A stretch of 64,000 bases of DNA from CAUZWH01 sp965224275 (GCA_965224275.1 CBDCYR010000015.1:496001-560000); one strand, 5' to 3'; positions 1 to 8,757 are shown, counted from the stretch's first letter. Notes: generated by a model from the sequence alone, not told the origin. Numbers and translations: made by a program.

Positions 1-1
1 C

Positions 2-346
2 CGAGAACTGCTCGCCGAGCACGGTATTATAGCCCTTAACTACCTGAAAAAGTTCTCGAAAATAATCCGAGCCCTCGATAACCGGTTAACCGATCTCAGC
101 ATGCTATCGCCGGATCAGCGGGTCTATCACGAACTTCTCCGTCTAGCCCACCCCGATGCCGGGACCACCGAAGATTGGATAATCAGCCAATTACCGAGCC
201 ATCGCGAGATTGCGTCGTGGGCCAACACCAGTCGCGAAGCAGTCGCCTACGTTATCGGCAACCTCGCACGCCGCGGCATAATCGAGCGCAAACACAAAAC
301 CCTCTACATTCACGACTTCCATGCACTGCAAAGCATGGTGCGCTAA
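2..346 (+). CDS. Crp/Fnr-family transcriptional regulator, C-terminal part (5' end outside window)
   Basis: The frame is open from the left edge, so the N-terminal sensor (cyclic-nucleotide-binding-like) domain is outside the window. The visible 114 residues begin with a long dimerisation-type helix (LNYLKKFSKIIRAL) and continue into a winged helix-turn-helix: PSHREIASWANTSREAVAYV is the HTH, with TSREAVAYVIGNLARRG as recognition helix, followed by a wing ending LYIHDFHAL. This is the usual C-terminus of Crp/Fnr proteins. The effector cannot be told from this half. CRP-type palindromes TGTGA-N6-TCACA occur elsewhere in the window, so this protein is one candidate to bind them (inference only). 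Confidence 0.8.
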   Translation, partial: RELLAEHGIIALNYLKKFSKIIRALDNRLTDLSMLSPDQRVYHELLRLAHPDAGTTEDWIISQLPSHREIASWANTSREAVAYVIGNLARRGIIERKHKTLYIHDFHALQSMVR

Positions 347-535
347 TTTCACGGTTCGGGGTCAGCAAAATTGTCGCTATAGGTATCGCTAGGGTATATT
401 TGCTGACTTGTTGGGTCGGGGGATTCATGGCGGACATATCAAGTCGCCGGGCAAACAGGCAGATTTTTTGCTTGCTGACGCCCGTTCACCCGCTAGCCGG
501 GCCAATTCGTTTATTTTGATAAGGGGAAACGGGAT

Positions 536-787
536 ATGGAACCCTCAACACGCGTTCTCAGGTGGCTAAAGATCATCTCAATCATGGGGCTTGTCTTTCA
601 GGTAGGAGCAGGGTTGCTGCTTTTCCTGATCGCATTGTTTTGGAGCGATACAAGCCGCTCATGGTTCGCGTTGTGGTTCGTGCTATCGGTGGGCGTACCA
701 ATGTTCGGCATGCTCTATGTGATGATCAAGGTCCGCGAATATCTGCGTGACATCGTTGGTGCTTTGCAGAAATCGTCATCAAGCTAG
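536..787 (+). CDS. Small two-helix membrane protein of unknown function
   Basis: 83 residues starting at ATG with a GGGG-containing purine-rich stretch just upstream (AAGGGGAAACGGGAT). Two hydrophobic segments are visible, roughly residues 14-36 (IISIMGLVFQVGAGLLLFLIALF) and 44-66, followed by a charged tail (KVREYLRDIVGALQK). I do not recognise a family. It stands alone on the plus strand between the regulator fragment and the pilus locus. Confidence 0.55.
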   Translation: MEPSTRVLRWLKIISIMGLVFQVGAGLLLFLIALFWSDTSRSWFALWFVLSVGVPMFGMLYVMIKVREYLRDIVGALQKSSSS

Positions 788-870
788 CGTAAACTTCAAT
801 GAGCGTGTCGCGGGAGATCACGTCGCGGCGCGTACTGAGATCGGCTGCTGACTAAGCTCCGCCAAGTGGG

Positions 871-1098
871 CTAATCGTTGTCCGCCGCGGTTGCGTTGCG
901 GGCGTAACTCAGTCGTTCAGCCATCCGTATCGCGATGCGCTGCTCCTGTTCCGACAGAGCGGCAAAATGCATCGGGTCGATCCCCGCAGATTCTAAAAGT
1001 TGCTGGGTTTCTGCGTCCGTGACCCCGCCCGACGCGCTTGCTGGTGGGGCGGGCTCGCGTGGTGGGCTGTGAGTTTTCTCGTCGGTCACAAATACCAT
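871..1098 (-). CDS. Small hydrophilic protein at the end of the Tad pilus region
   Basis: About 75 residues, starting at ATG 1098 (a TTG precedes it in frame). Polar, with a proline/alanine-rich N-terminal third and a helical C-terminal part (SEQEQRIAIRMAERLSYARN). No signal peptide or membrane segment. It follows the pilus N-domain protein at 1111-1560 by about 12 bases on the same strand and is probably cotranscribed with it. No clear Shine-Dalgarno is visible, so translation may be coupled. Function unknown. Confidence 0.45.
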   Translation of the reverse strand: MVFVTDEKTHSPPREPAPPASASGGVTDAETQQLLESAGIDPMHFAALSEQEQRIAIRMAERLSYARNATAADND

Positions 1099-1110
1099 CA
1101 ACGTCGGAGG

Positions 1111-1560
1111 CTATTCTGCCGGCAGAGATGGCAAAGCTGGGGCGGCCGCGGCTCCTCCGGGAGCCGGCGCTGCAGCACTCGAACCTCCACCGGCGGCCAT
1201 TGCCTGCGGTGCACAGCGCGGTGTGCAAACCAACGTCGCTTGGTTGGTGCCGCGCTGCACCGTAATGCGGCGTTGGCCGACGCGCGTAACGACGATGTCC
1301 AGGTTGAGCATTTCATCGCCCCGCGTATCCAAGACGAACAACCGAGTTTCTCCCTCTCTGCGACCCAGCAGAAAGATCAGACGCTTGTTTTCCACGACAA
1401 CATCAGCGATCTCGGGATTGGCGATCAGAATGAGACCGGGGTCGCGATCGACTCTGATCAGTGCTGCTTTGTCGACGTCAATGAGACGCGCATCCGCTGC
1501 AAATCCAGGTATCGGAATCGAAACCGCGAAAATAGTTAACAGGAAATACAGCGAACGCAT
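1111..1560 (-). CDS. Exported pilus-assembly N-domain protein, paralogue of the CpaC N-terminus
   Basis: Start chosen at ATG 1560 because AGGAG lies 6 bases upstream; this places a signal peptide (MRSLYFLLTIFAVSIPIPGFAA) at the N-terminus. The mature part resembles the N-terminal domain of CpaC-type secretins: NPEIADVVV, LIFLLGRREGETRLFVLD and LDIVV correspond to NPDIADVVV, QIYLLARQIGTTNVFLFD and RRIEV in the cpaC gene of this window. No secretin channel domain follows; instead there is a low-complexity Ala/Gly/Pro tail. It is probably a periplasmic accessory of the Tad secretin; the precise role is unknown. Confidence 0.65.
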   Translation of the reverse strand: MRSLYFLLTIFAVSIPIPGFAADARLIDVDKAALIRVDRDPGLILIANPEIADVVVENKRLIFLLGRREGETRLFVLDTRGDEMLNLDIVVTRVGQRRITVQRGTNQATLVCTPRCAPQAMAAGGGSSAAAPAPGGAAAAPALPSLPAE

Positions 1561-1708
1561 GTCATCTCCTGGTTGTTTCGGCACTTTCAACAATCGATTA
1601 CAGTAACAATAACTCGCCGGGAAGCATATTACTCGTTGCTTTATGATTTATAGAAACGGTTTTCTTGCGTAGGATACTCGCGGGTTGTCGTCTTTGAAAT
1701 TTGGAACC

Positions 1709-2473
1709 ATGCCAACGCCGCTATCATTGCGTGGCGCGATCGTGTTGGTGATTATCGCGAGTATTGCGGGTTGCCAGGATTTTGCGCCGTCTCAGCAGAA
1801 AGAAGTGGTGCACACGTTGCGCGACGCGGCAACGCTGTCGCAGCAGTCGCGCGACTATAACGGTGCGATCGGTTATTACCGCAGTCTTTACGAGCGCGAC
1901 TCCTCAGATCTTGAAGCGGCCCTCGGCATCATTCGTAACTTGCGTTTTCTCGGTCAGCACGAGCAAGCCGAAGGGCTAGCGCAGGATGTATTGAGCCGTA
2001 ACCCGGAAGCTCAGCCGATCATTGCCGAGCTCGGCAAATCTCAGCTCGCGGCAGGGCGTGTTGCCGCCGCGATCAAAACCTTGGAACAAGCCGTTCGCAT
2101 GAGCCCCATCGATTGGCGCGCACACTCCGCACTTGGCGTCGCCCACGACATGGTCGGCGATCACGCGGCGGCTCAAAGCTCCTATCGCGAGGCACTCGAT
2201 ATCTCGAACGGCCAGGTGGCACCGCTCAATAATCTAGCACTATCGAAGGCTCTCGCTGGCGACTTGCAAGGTGCGATCGAGCAATTGGAAGAAGCCACGC
2301 TAACCCCGAACGCATCGGTTCAGATCAAGCAAAACCTGGCGCTGCTATATGCGCTCAACGGAAATGCTGAACGCGCCCGAACGTTGATCCGCGGTAGTCT
2401 GCCGACAGAGGTTGTCGAGAACAATCTCAATTATTTTTCGATTATCGGCGCGCCGAAGAGCACGACGCCGTAG
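1709..2473 (+). CDS. tadD: TadD-like TPR lipoprotein of the Flp/Tad pilus system
   Basis: ATG 1709 is preferred over an in-frame TTG at 1685 because it leaves a normal lipoprotein signal ending in the lipobox IASIAGC. After the Cys come repeated tetratricopeptide units (NGAIGYYRSLYERD, GRVAAAIKTLEQAVRMSP, GDHAAAQSSYREALDIS, GDLQGAIEQLEEA, GNAERARTLIRGSL), the composition of TadD, a pilotin-like factor of Tad secretion. It is the only tad gene here on the plus strand and is convergent with tadC, ten bases from its stop. Confidence 0.8.
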   Translation: MPTPLSLRGAIVLVIIASIAGCQDFAPSQQKEVVHTLRDAATLSQQSRDYNGAIGYYRSLYERDSSDLEAALGIIRNLRFLGQHEQAEGLAQDVLSRNPEAQPIIAELGKSQLAAGRVAAAIKTLEQAVRMSPIDWRAHSALGVAHDMVGDHAAAQSSYREALDISNGQVAPLNNLALSKALAGDLQGAIEQLEEATLTPNASVQIKQNLALLYALNGNAERARTLIRGSLPTEVVENNLNYFSIIGAPKSTTP

Positions 2474-2483
2474 GACCTCGGCG

Positions 2484-3443
2484 TTACTCGAAGGCGGCCA
2501 GCGCCTGGATAATCGTCGGCCCGATAAGAACCAAAAAGACGACCGGAAGGAAGAACAGGACCATCGGTACAGTCAGTTTGGCGGGCAACGACGCGGCTTT
2601 TTCCTCAGCCTTCGCCATTCGCAAATCGCGGTTCTCCTGCGCCACCACCCGCAAGCTTACGCCCAGCGGAGTACCGTACTTTTCCGATTGACTGAGCGCC
2701 GTTACAAACGATCTCACGGCAGGCAGGCCGGAGCGCGCCGAGAGATTAATGAGCGCCCTGCTGCGATCACCCAGAAACGCGAGCTCCGCCGAGGTGAGGC
2801 CGAACTCTTGGCTAAGGACCACTGCATCGACCGCCATTTCTTCCGAAACGCGCGTAAATGCTGCCTCGAGCGATAACCCCGATTCGATGCAGATAACCAT
2901 CAGGTCGAGAGCATCGGGAAACGCGCCCAGCATTTCCGCCTGGCGTTTACTGATCGCATTGGCGACCATAATATTCGGCATCAGATAGCCGATCCCGGCG
3001 GCCACCAGGCAAATTAACAACTTTCCCCCGGTCGCCATCTCAACGTTTGACGAACCGAAAAGAAAAAGTGCCGCAGCGCCGGCAAAACCTATCGGTAGGG
3101 CAAGTTGAAAGAAGGTGACCGAGATGCGGGGGGCCTGCCCCCGCCACCCCGCCTGCAGAAGTTTCTCCTTGAGGCGCGGCTGCTCAATCATGTCGTTGAG
3201 ATTGAGGCGATCTAGGATCGCCTTCATGAAGCCAACGCGTGTCGTTTGCGAACGCAGAGTCGGTCGCCGTTCCAAGCGCTCACGTGCCTCACGGCTTAAC
3301 TCGTCGCGGCGCTTAGAAACCAGTTTGATCCGTTCGGCGACGGTGTCTTGGCGCAGAAAAGGCGTGGCGATACCGACAATCGTCAGGAACGCCAGTGCCG
3401 CGAAGAGCAGCGGTACCAGGACGAAAGGATCTAAAAACTCCAT
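2484..3443 (-). CDS. tadC: TadC, inner-membrane platform protein of the Tad pilus
   Basis: Start set at ATG 3443, which overlaps the tadB stop as ATGA; an upstream in-frame start would run into tadB. About 319 residues with the T2SS F-domain arrangement: an N-terminal membrane helix, a cytoplasmic charged stretch, two central membrane helices, the F domain (GAFPDALDLMVICIESGLSLEAAFTRVSEEM) and a C-terminal helix pair. With TadB it forms the membrane platform engaged by the CpaF ATPase. Expression may be reduced by the IS upstream of tadB in the same operon. Confidence 0.9.
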   Translation of the reverse strand: MEFLDPFVLVPLLFAALAFLTIVGIATPFLRQDTVAERIKLVSKRRDELSREARERLERRPTLRSQTTRVGFMKAILDRLNLNDMIEQPRLKEKLLQAGWRGQAPRISVTFFQLALPIGFAGAAALFLFGSSNVEMATGGKLLICLVAAGIGYLMPNIMVANAISKRQAEMLGAFPDALDLMVICIESGLSLEAAFTRVSEEMAVDAVVLSQEFGLTSAELAFLGDRSRALINLSARSGLPAVRSFVTALSQSEKYGTPLGVSLRVVAQENRDLRMAKAEEKAASLPAKLTVPMVLFFLPVVFLVLIGPTIIQALAAFE

Positions 3444-4444
3444 CAGACCTTGAAGCTCACGAGCTGTTTCATGACCAAAATGCCCAGTGACATCCAACCA
3501 AGTCCGCCGAACAGCAGAATCTTACCCAACGAATCAGTCCACAGGACCGACATGTATTCGGGACTAATGAGGTAAATCATTCCGCTCAACAGGAACGGCA
3601 ACGCACCGATAATCATCGCCGTCATTCGCGCTTCAGACGACATAGAGCGAATTTTTTCCGCCATCTTTTTGCGCGAGCGCAAAATCCCGGAGAGGTTGGC
3701 CAGGGTTTCTGCCAGATTGCCGCCCGTCTGCTGTTGCATGATGAGCACGATGGCGAAGAATTTCATGTCCGTGGTCGGCATCCGGCGTGTTGCACGATCG
3801 AGAACTTCGCTCAACGTCATTCCGATTCTTTGGCCCTCAACCAACAGTTTGAACTCCGGTCCGACCGGATCTGGGCTTTCGCGCGCAATGATGTTCAAGC
3901 ACTCCCCGACCGGAAGGCCCGAGCGTATGCCTCGAACGATTACATCGATTGCGTCGGCGAAATTCTGCGTAAACCGATTCTGACGCTTGCCGGCACGCAT
4001 ACCGAGATACATGCGAGGCGCACCAACGCCCATTGCAATGAGAACGGCAATCGCGCCAATCAGCGGGTAGCCCAAAAGTAGATAGAGAGCGGTTGAAGCC
4101 ACCCCAACGATAGCGCTCCAAATGTAGTATTTGCTGATTGATGCGGTGAGACCGGCCTGCTCGATACGCTGGCGCAATTCGATTCTGCGTTTGGCGGCCT
4201 TGCCCTCCTCGAGTTCCTTAAGCTTGCTTTGAATTTGTTTGGCACGCCGCGAATTATCGGTCTTATCGGGATCACTGGTGACGACCGCACCGCCTGCGAT
4301 TACGCCGACTCGGGCTTTGAGCTTGGCGCGCGGCCCACTACGCGCTTGTATCAGGAGCGCGATCGACAGTCCTAGCGCGAGGATGAAAAACGCGAGGACC
4401 CCGAAAGCGACGTAGGGAGATGACAACAAAGCGTTAGAGGCCAA
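3443..4444 (-). CDS. tadB: TadB, inner-membrane platform protein; native start removed by an IS insertion
   Basis: F-domain protein (FADAIDVIVRGIRSGLPVGECLNIIARESPDPVGPEF) with an N-terminal helix, paired central helices and two C-terminal helices, as expected for TadB. The first codon now available is TTG 4444 inside the left end of the IS. If the IS and one copy of its TTA target duplication are removed, the frame continues as ATG TCT AAC GCT, with the ATG at 5328-5326 overlapping the end of cpaF. So the native start codon and second codon lie 0.9 kb away on the other side of the element. No Shine-Dalgarno precedes TTG 4444. Translation is therefore doubtful, although the remaining reading frame is intact. 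Confidence 0.8.
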   Translation of the reverse strand: MASNALLSSPYVAFGVLAFFILALGLSIALLIQARSGPRAKLKARVGVIAGGAVVTSDPDKTDNSRRAKQIQSKLKELEEGKAAKRRIELRQRIEQAGLTASISKYYIWSAIVGVASTALYLLLGYPLIGAIAVLIAMGVGAPRMYLGMRAGKRQNRFTQNFADAIDVIVRGIRSGLPVGECLNIIARESPDPVGPEFKLLVEGQRIGMTLSEVLDRATRRMPTTDMKFFAIVLIMQQQTGGNLAETLANLSGILRSRKKMAEKIRSMSSEARMTAMIIGALPFLLSGMIYLISPEYMSVLWTDSLGKILLFGGLGWMSLGILVMKQLVSFKV

Positions 4445-5320
4445 CCCGAAACTAGTTTGATTTCAGTCGGTTGTGGCCGGTTGTGTCAAAGCAAACGAGG
4501 AGGCACAACATGTGGACCGAAATCACTCGAATTATGAGCGCCGTGGCGGGCGCTACGCAAGCGACCTGACGGATCGAGAGTGGGCGTTGATCGCGCCGCT
4601 CATGCCGCCGCGCAAGAAGATCGGCCGGCCGAGGACGACGGACCTGCGCCATGTCATGGATGCGGTCATGTACATGGCCTCGACGGGCTGCCAGTGGGCG
4701 ATGTTGCCGACGACTTCCCTCCGCCTTCCACGGTCCGCGCTATTTCTCTGGCGCTACGGCCTCTGGAGAGGGATGGCGGCCCGGGAGCTGGAAGGACGCG
4801 AGGCCGGCCCGAGCGCCGGGGTGATCGACAGCCAGAGCGTGCACGGAAAGCGGTGGTGTTCGGGGCTATGACGCGGGCAAGAAGATCAAGGGCCGCAAGC
4901 GTCACATCGTCACCGATACACTCGGCCTGCGTCGGCCTTTGCACGCAGCCGATATCCAGGGCGCGGCGGCCCGAGGTCCTCAAATCGATCCGTCATCGCT
5001 CCCCCGGCTGCGTCATCGCCGACGCCGCCTAGCGGGACCGAAACTCGAGGGCGCCCTTGAGGACATCGGCCGCTGGAAGCTCGAGATCATCAAGCGCAGA
5101 CACCGCCCAGGGGAGCTCCTGCCCAGACGATGGGTCGTCGAGAGGACCTTCGCCTGGCTCAAGATGCGTCGCCTCCGCACAGGCATCGGACCGATTCTTG
5201 TCGCCAATGTTGACTGGCCGATTCCTCATCAATCGCCTCCGAGGCAAGCGCCAACATCCGACTCCTCACAAGGCGGCTCGCAAGGTACTGTTATCAAACA
5301 TAGAGTTTCGAGTCGGACTC
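4437..5320 (+). mobile_element. IS5-family (IS1031-like) insertion sequence, degenerate copy 1
   Basis: 884 bp between 3-bp direct repeats TTA (4434-4436 and 5321-5323). Ends are imperfect inverted repeats: GAGGCCAACCCGAAACT on the left and the complement of AGTTTCGAGTCGGACTC on the right. A TNA target of 3 bp fits the IS1031 group of IS5. Compared with the complete copy at 15567-16498 it has many scattered short deletions, few substitutions and a scrambled segment near 5160-5270, so it is not autonomous. It separates cpaF from tadB. Confidence 0.85.
4509..5303 (+). pseudogene. IS5-family transposase, multiply frameshifted
   Basis: Same ATG (MWTEITR) and the same GAGGAGG ribosome site as the intact transposase at 15648, but a 4-base deletion after codon 8 already shifts the frame, and at least ten further small deletions follow. 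Recognisable pieces are SDLTDREWALIAPLMPPRKKIGRPRTTDLRHVMD (in another frame), the region around the first catalytic Asp, and the RRWVVERTFAWL block carrying the catalytic Glu. No active enzyme can come from it. Confidence 0.85.
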
Positions 5321-6856
5321 TTAGACATTGGATGCGTCGAGAGCCGCGGAGAGTTCGGGTTCCTTGCCGAAATAGCGAGCGTGATCCCAGAACTTGGGGC
5401 GCAGTCCGGTCCACTTCAATTGGCCAATAATATTGCCGTCCTGGTCCTCGCCTTGAATCTCATAGACAAACAGATCTTGGAGAATAACGACGTTCCCCTC
5501 CATGCCCATTATCTCGGTGACATGGGTGATACGCCGTGATCCGTCGCGGAGCCGCTGGGCTTGTACGATGACGTGAATCGCGGCGGCGATTTGTTCACGT
5601 ACCGCCGATGACGGCAGGTTGAACCCTCCCATTGCGATCATGTTTTCCACGCGGCTAAGGGCTTCACGCGGATTGTTTGCGTGGATCGTGCCCATCGAGC
5701 CATCATGTCCGGTGTTCATGGCCTGCAACAGATCGAAGGCCTCAGGCCCGCGTACCTCGCCGACAATGATACGCTCTGGACGCATGCGTAAGCAGTTGCG
5801 TACGAGATCGCGCATCGATATTTGTCCCTGGCCTTCTAGATTTGGCGGCCGCGTTTCCAGACGAACCACGTGCGGCTGTTGCAGTTGAAGTTCAGCCGCA
5901 TCCTCACACGTGATGATGCGCTCGCCGGTGTCGATATAGCGGGTTAGACAATTGAGCAGCGTGGTCTTGCCGCTACCGGTGCCCCCCGAGATCAGCACGT
6001 TAATGCGACAGTGGCCAATGATCTTCAGGATCTCGGCGCAAGGTGGCGTCACGCTGCCAAATTCCACGAGCTTCTCGAGGGTTAGCTTCTCCTTGGAAAA
6101 TTTACGAATGGTTAGTACCGCGCCATCGATCGCGAGTGGCGGTGCAATAACGTTAACCCGACTGCCATCGAGCAGGCGGGCATCGCAGATCGGACTGGAC
6201 TCGTCGACCCGGCGGCCGACCGCGCTGACGATCCGCTGACAGATATTCATCAGCTGGGCCATGTCGCGGAAGCGAATTCCAGTCAGCTCGATCTTGCCGT
6301 TGGTCTCGATGTAGACCTTGTCAGGTCCGTTCACCATGATGTCGGCGATGTCGTCCCGGGCGATCAACGGTTCCAGTGGACCCAGTCCAAGGATGTCGTT
6401 ACAGACGTCGTCAATCAGTCGCTCCTGCTCAGATCCGCTGAGAACGAACCCCTTGATATTGACGATCTCGCTGATGACATCGGCGAGTTCTTCGCGCTGA
6501 TCTTCGGTTGACATGCGTCCCAGGTCGTTGAGGTCTATCGACTCCAGAAGGGCATTGAACACGGCGATCTGAATCGAATCGAAGCGGTCGTCTCGATCCG
6601 CAGGTGCCGGTTCCGCGGTCGCGGGATCGGGCTCAGCGGATGAAACCGCAGGCGCCTCGGCCACGGATTCCGACGATTCCGAAGGAAGTTCGGCGGCAAT
6701 TGTTTCAGGAGCTTCGGGTTGAGGGACTGCGGTTGCAGGTTCGATCTGCGGTGGCGTGATCTCTTGCGGCTCGGGACGCGGCAATTCGACCACGTTCGAC
6801 ACATCACCGTTTTCGAGCGGTTTTGCGGTTGCGCCTGCGTCTCTTTTGCCAAACAT
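5321..6856 (-). CDS. cpaF: CpaF/TadA, secretion ATPase of the Tad pilus
   Basis: 511 residues. The first 90 residues are Pro/Glu/Ala-rich and probably disordered. The ATPase core follows with Walker A GGTGSGKTT, an Asp box (ITCEDAAELQLQ), Walker B region (RPERIIVGEVRGPEA) and His box (GHDGSMGTIHANNPREA). It powers pilin extrusion through TadB/TadC. It starts four bases after the cpaE stop. Its own stop codon TAA was the target of the IS: the 3-bp target duplication preserves the stop, so the protein is unaffected while tadB loses its start. Confidence 0.93.
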   Translation of the reverse strand: MFGKRDAGATAKPLENGDVSNVVELPRPEPQEITPPQIEPATAVPQPEAPETIAAELPSESSESVAEAPAVSSAEPDPATAEPAPADRDDRFDSIQIAVFNALLESIDLNDLGRMSTEDQREELADVISEIVNIKGFVLSGSEQERLIDDVCNDILGLGPLEPLIARDDIADIMVNGPDKVYIETNGKIELTGIRFRDMAQLMNICQRIVSAVGRRVDESSPICDARLLDGSRVNVIAPPLAIDGAVLTIRKFSKEKLTLEKLVEFGSVTPPCAEILKIIGHCRINVLISGGTGSGKTTLLNCLTRYIDTGERIITCEDAAELQLQQPHVVRLETRPPNLEGQGQISMRDLVRNCLRMRPERIIVGEVRGPEAFDLLQAMNTGHDGSMGTIHANNPREALSRVENMIAMGGFNLPSSAVREQIAAAIHVIVQAQRLRDGSRRITHVTEIMGMEGNVVILQDLFVYEIQGEDQDGNIIGQLKWTGLRPKFWDHARYFGKEPELSAALDASNV

Positions 6857-6859
6857 TGG

Positions 6860-8056
6860 TTACTTCGACCTTTTGAAAGCGCTGAAGATACCAAGTTTAG
6901 CTTGCGCCGGCGCCAAATCCAGCATCTGGCGCCCGCTGATCTCACGCGCTATTGCCATGAAGTGCTCCGTAATCTTGTGTTTCTTGCTGGCTTCAGCAAT
7001 TGCCAGTCCGTCGCTGGCGGCGCTTCCGAAGAGTGAGGGGTCGTTGGGAATTTCAGCCAGCGCTTCGATTTCGACCGCTTTTATGAAGTCCTTGGTACTG
7101 ATCTCGGTCTTGGCGTGGGTTCCGACGCCATTGAGAATCAACCGAACGGGCGCGTCGGCGACACGCGAGGTGTTGAGCGCATCGACTAAATTCTTCGCAT
7201 CACGCAAAGAGGCAAGCGTTGGCCGGGCGGTAATCACGATCTCATCTGAGTGAGTGAGAATGTGGCGCACCCAGTTTGTCCAGTAGTTCGGCAAATCGAG
7301 CAGCGCGAAAGGAGCATTGCCGCGAACCAGCGTTAGCAGAGGATCGAGTTTTGCGACGTCGATATCCCCGGTTTCGCCCAGTGAGCTTGGCGAGGTCAAC
7401 AGGAACAGATGGTCGCCGCGCTGAACCATGAATCGTTCGAGCAACTGGTCGTCAAGGCGATCGCTCTGCGCGAGGACGCTCGCAATGTCTTGTGGCGCCT
7501 CCGCGTCGAAGTCGAGCGCCACGGTGCCGAATGAAAGGTCGAGATCGAGCAACGCGACATTGTCGCCAAATATCTCGCCGAGATACCAGGCGACGTTGTG
7601 CGCCACGGTGCTGCTGCCAGCGCCGCCGCCGGCACCGATAAAGCTTATTTGCCGGCCAAGCTTGGCCATATCCGGATCTTCCAGCAACCTCGATAGCGCT
7701 TCCACGAGCGCGCGCGGGTCGTGGATACTCGGCACATAGTCGCTGACGCCGCGTCGCAGCAACTCGCGAAACAGCATCACGTCATTGTTGATGCCAACAA
7801 TGACCACCCTCGTGCCCGTGTCACAGTGCTCGGAAAGCGCCTCGAGCGTTCCAAACAAGACCTCCGGATCATCGTGGCTTTCGAGAACCACAATTTCGGC
7901 GCTGCGACTATTTTCATATTGCTGAATGGCGCCGGGGATCCCGCCTTCCAGTACGGTAACCCGCGCGCCGGCAAGGCGGCGATCTGCACAGGCGACGTCA
8001 ATCGCCTGCCGTGCTTCGGCGCTAATCAGGAAGGCGTGGGTCTCTTTCTGAATAAT
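6860..8056 (-). CDS. cpaE: CpaE, MinD/ParA-like pilus assembly ATPase; start codon uncertain
   Basis: From residue ~55 the protein reads VVLESHDDPEVLFGTLEAL, a receiver-like domain, then a MinD-type deviant P-loop (FIGAGGGAGSSTVAHN) and LLDLDLSFGTVALDF. The frame stays open about 55 codons upstream of GTG 7891 and encodes the family-like sequence HAFLISAEARQAIDVACADR, so GTG 7891 would truncate the domain. No ATG, GTG or TTG exists in that extension; ATT 8056 has GGGAG 7 bases upstream and would give 398 residues, normal for CpaE. Either a rare ATT start is used or a base is wrong nearby. It lies between cpaD and cpaF. Confidence 0.85.
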   Translation of the reverse strand: MIQKETHAFLISAEARQAIDVACADRRLAGARVTVLEGGIPGAIQQYENSRSAEIVVLESHDDPEVLFGTLEALSEHCDTGTRVVIVGINNDVMLFRELLRRGVSDYVPSIHDPRALVEALSRLLEDPDMAKLGRQISFIGAGGGAGSSTVAHNVAWYLGEIFGDNVALLDLDLSFGTVALDFDAEAPQDIASVLAQSDRLDDQLLERFMVQRGDHLFLLTSPSSLGETGDIDVAKLDPLLTLVRGNAPFALLDLPNYWTNWVRHILTHSDEIVITARPTLASLRDAKNLVDALNTSRVADAPVRLILNGVGTHAKTEISTKDFIKAVEIEALAEIPNDPSLFGSAASDGLAIAEASKKHKITEHFMAIAREISGRQMLDLAPAQAKLGIFSAFKRSK

Positions 8057-8085
8057 GGTGAAACTCCCGTAAAACCCAGCCTTCG

Positions 8086-8757
8086 TTACTCCGACGCCGC
8101 GCCGGACTCCTCCGAACCTTCGGATTCCATCGCACCTGGCAATTCTCCAGCACGATACTGCTGCAACACTAGATTAAAGCGCTGACTATCGCTGGCACCT
8201 GCCGATCGACCGCGCACCAGATCAGCAGGGTCGGCGGCCATCAAGGCGATGTTACGGGCGAGCGCACATCCCTGGTTGGGATGCGGCGTGTTGTAAAAAT
8301 AGCGATCGCTTGCGGCCCGCCAGTCGCCGCAACCGGCGACGTCGACGGTGAACGCGTGATAGCGGAGCAAAATAGCGCTTCGGCTCGCCCCATTGTTGTG
8401 GTCGATATTGATCCAGCTGGCAGGAACACCGCGATCGGCGACATGGCCCGCGATCCGTTGTGCGAAGTCATGATCGCTCCCGCCGGTGGCGGCGAGAATG
8501 GTTAGCGGCCCACTCCGCCGCTCCAGGAATCCCACCAGGAACCGATCCAGTCGAGCCCGTTCGTCAGCACTTAGAGCAATCTCCGATGGACGCGTGGGAA
8601 TGCGAAACAACGTCGTTTGGGGGCGCAATTCGACGTTATGTTGGGGCGTGAAAGACTGCGGCGGTGGTGGGGCGCACGCGGTTGTTAGCACGGCCACAAC
8701 AGTAAGGACCACCCCTCGCTTCGCCACTTGCCATCCTATTCGCTGCGCCGCGTTCAT
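8086..8757 (-). CDS. cpaD: CpaD, Tad pilus lipoprotein
   Basis: ATG 8757 gives 223 residues, the family's usual size, with a signal peptide ending in lipobox LTTAC followed by a Pro-rich linker. The CpaD family features are present: LSADERARLDRFLVGF, VDVAGCGDWRAASDRYFYNTPHPNQGCALARNIALMAADPADLV. It helps assemble or position the CpaC secretin at the outer membrane. Upstream, cpaC is read in the same frame without a stop, so in this sequence the two genes form one continuous frame; I treat that as a frameshift artefact or lesion in cpaC rather than a true fusion. Confidence 0.87.
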   Translation of the reverse strand: MNAAQRIGWQVAKRGVVLTVVAVLTTACAPPPPQSFTPQHNVELRPQTTLFRIPTRPSEIALSADERARLDRFLVGFLERRSGPLTILAATGGSDHDFAQRIAGHVADRGVPASWINIDHNNGASRSAILLRYHAFTVDVAGCGDWRAASDRYFYNTPHPNQGCALARNIALMAADPADLVRGRSAGASDSQRFNLVLQQYRAGELPGAMESEGSEESGAASE

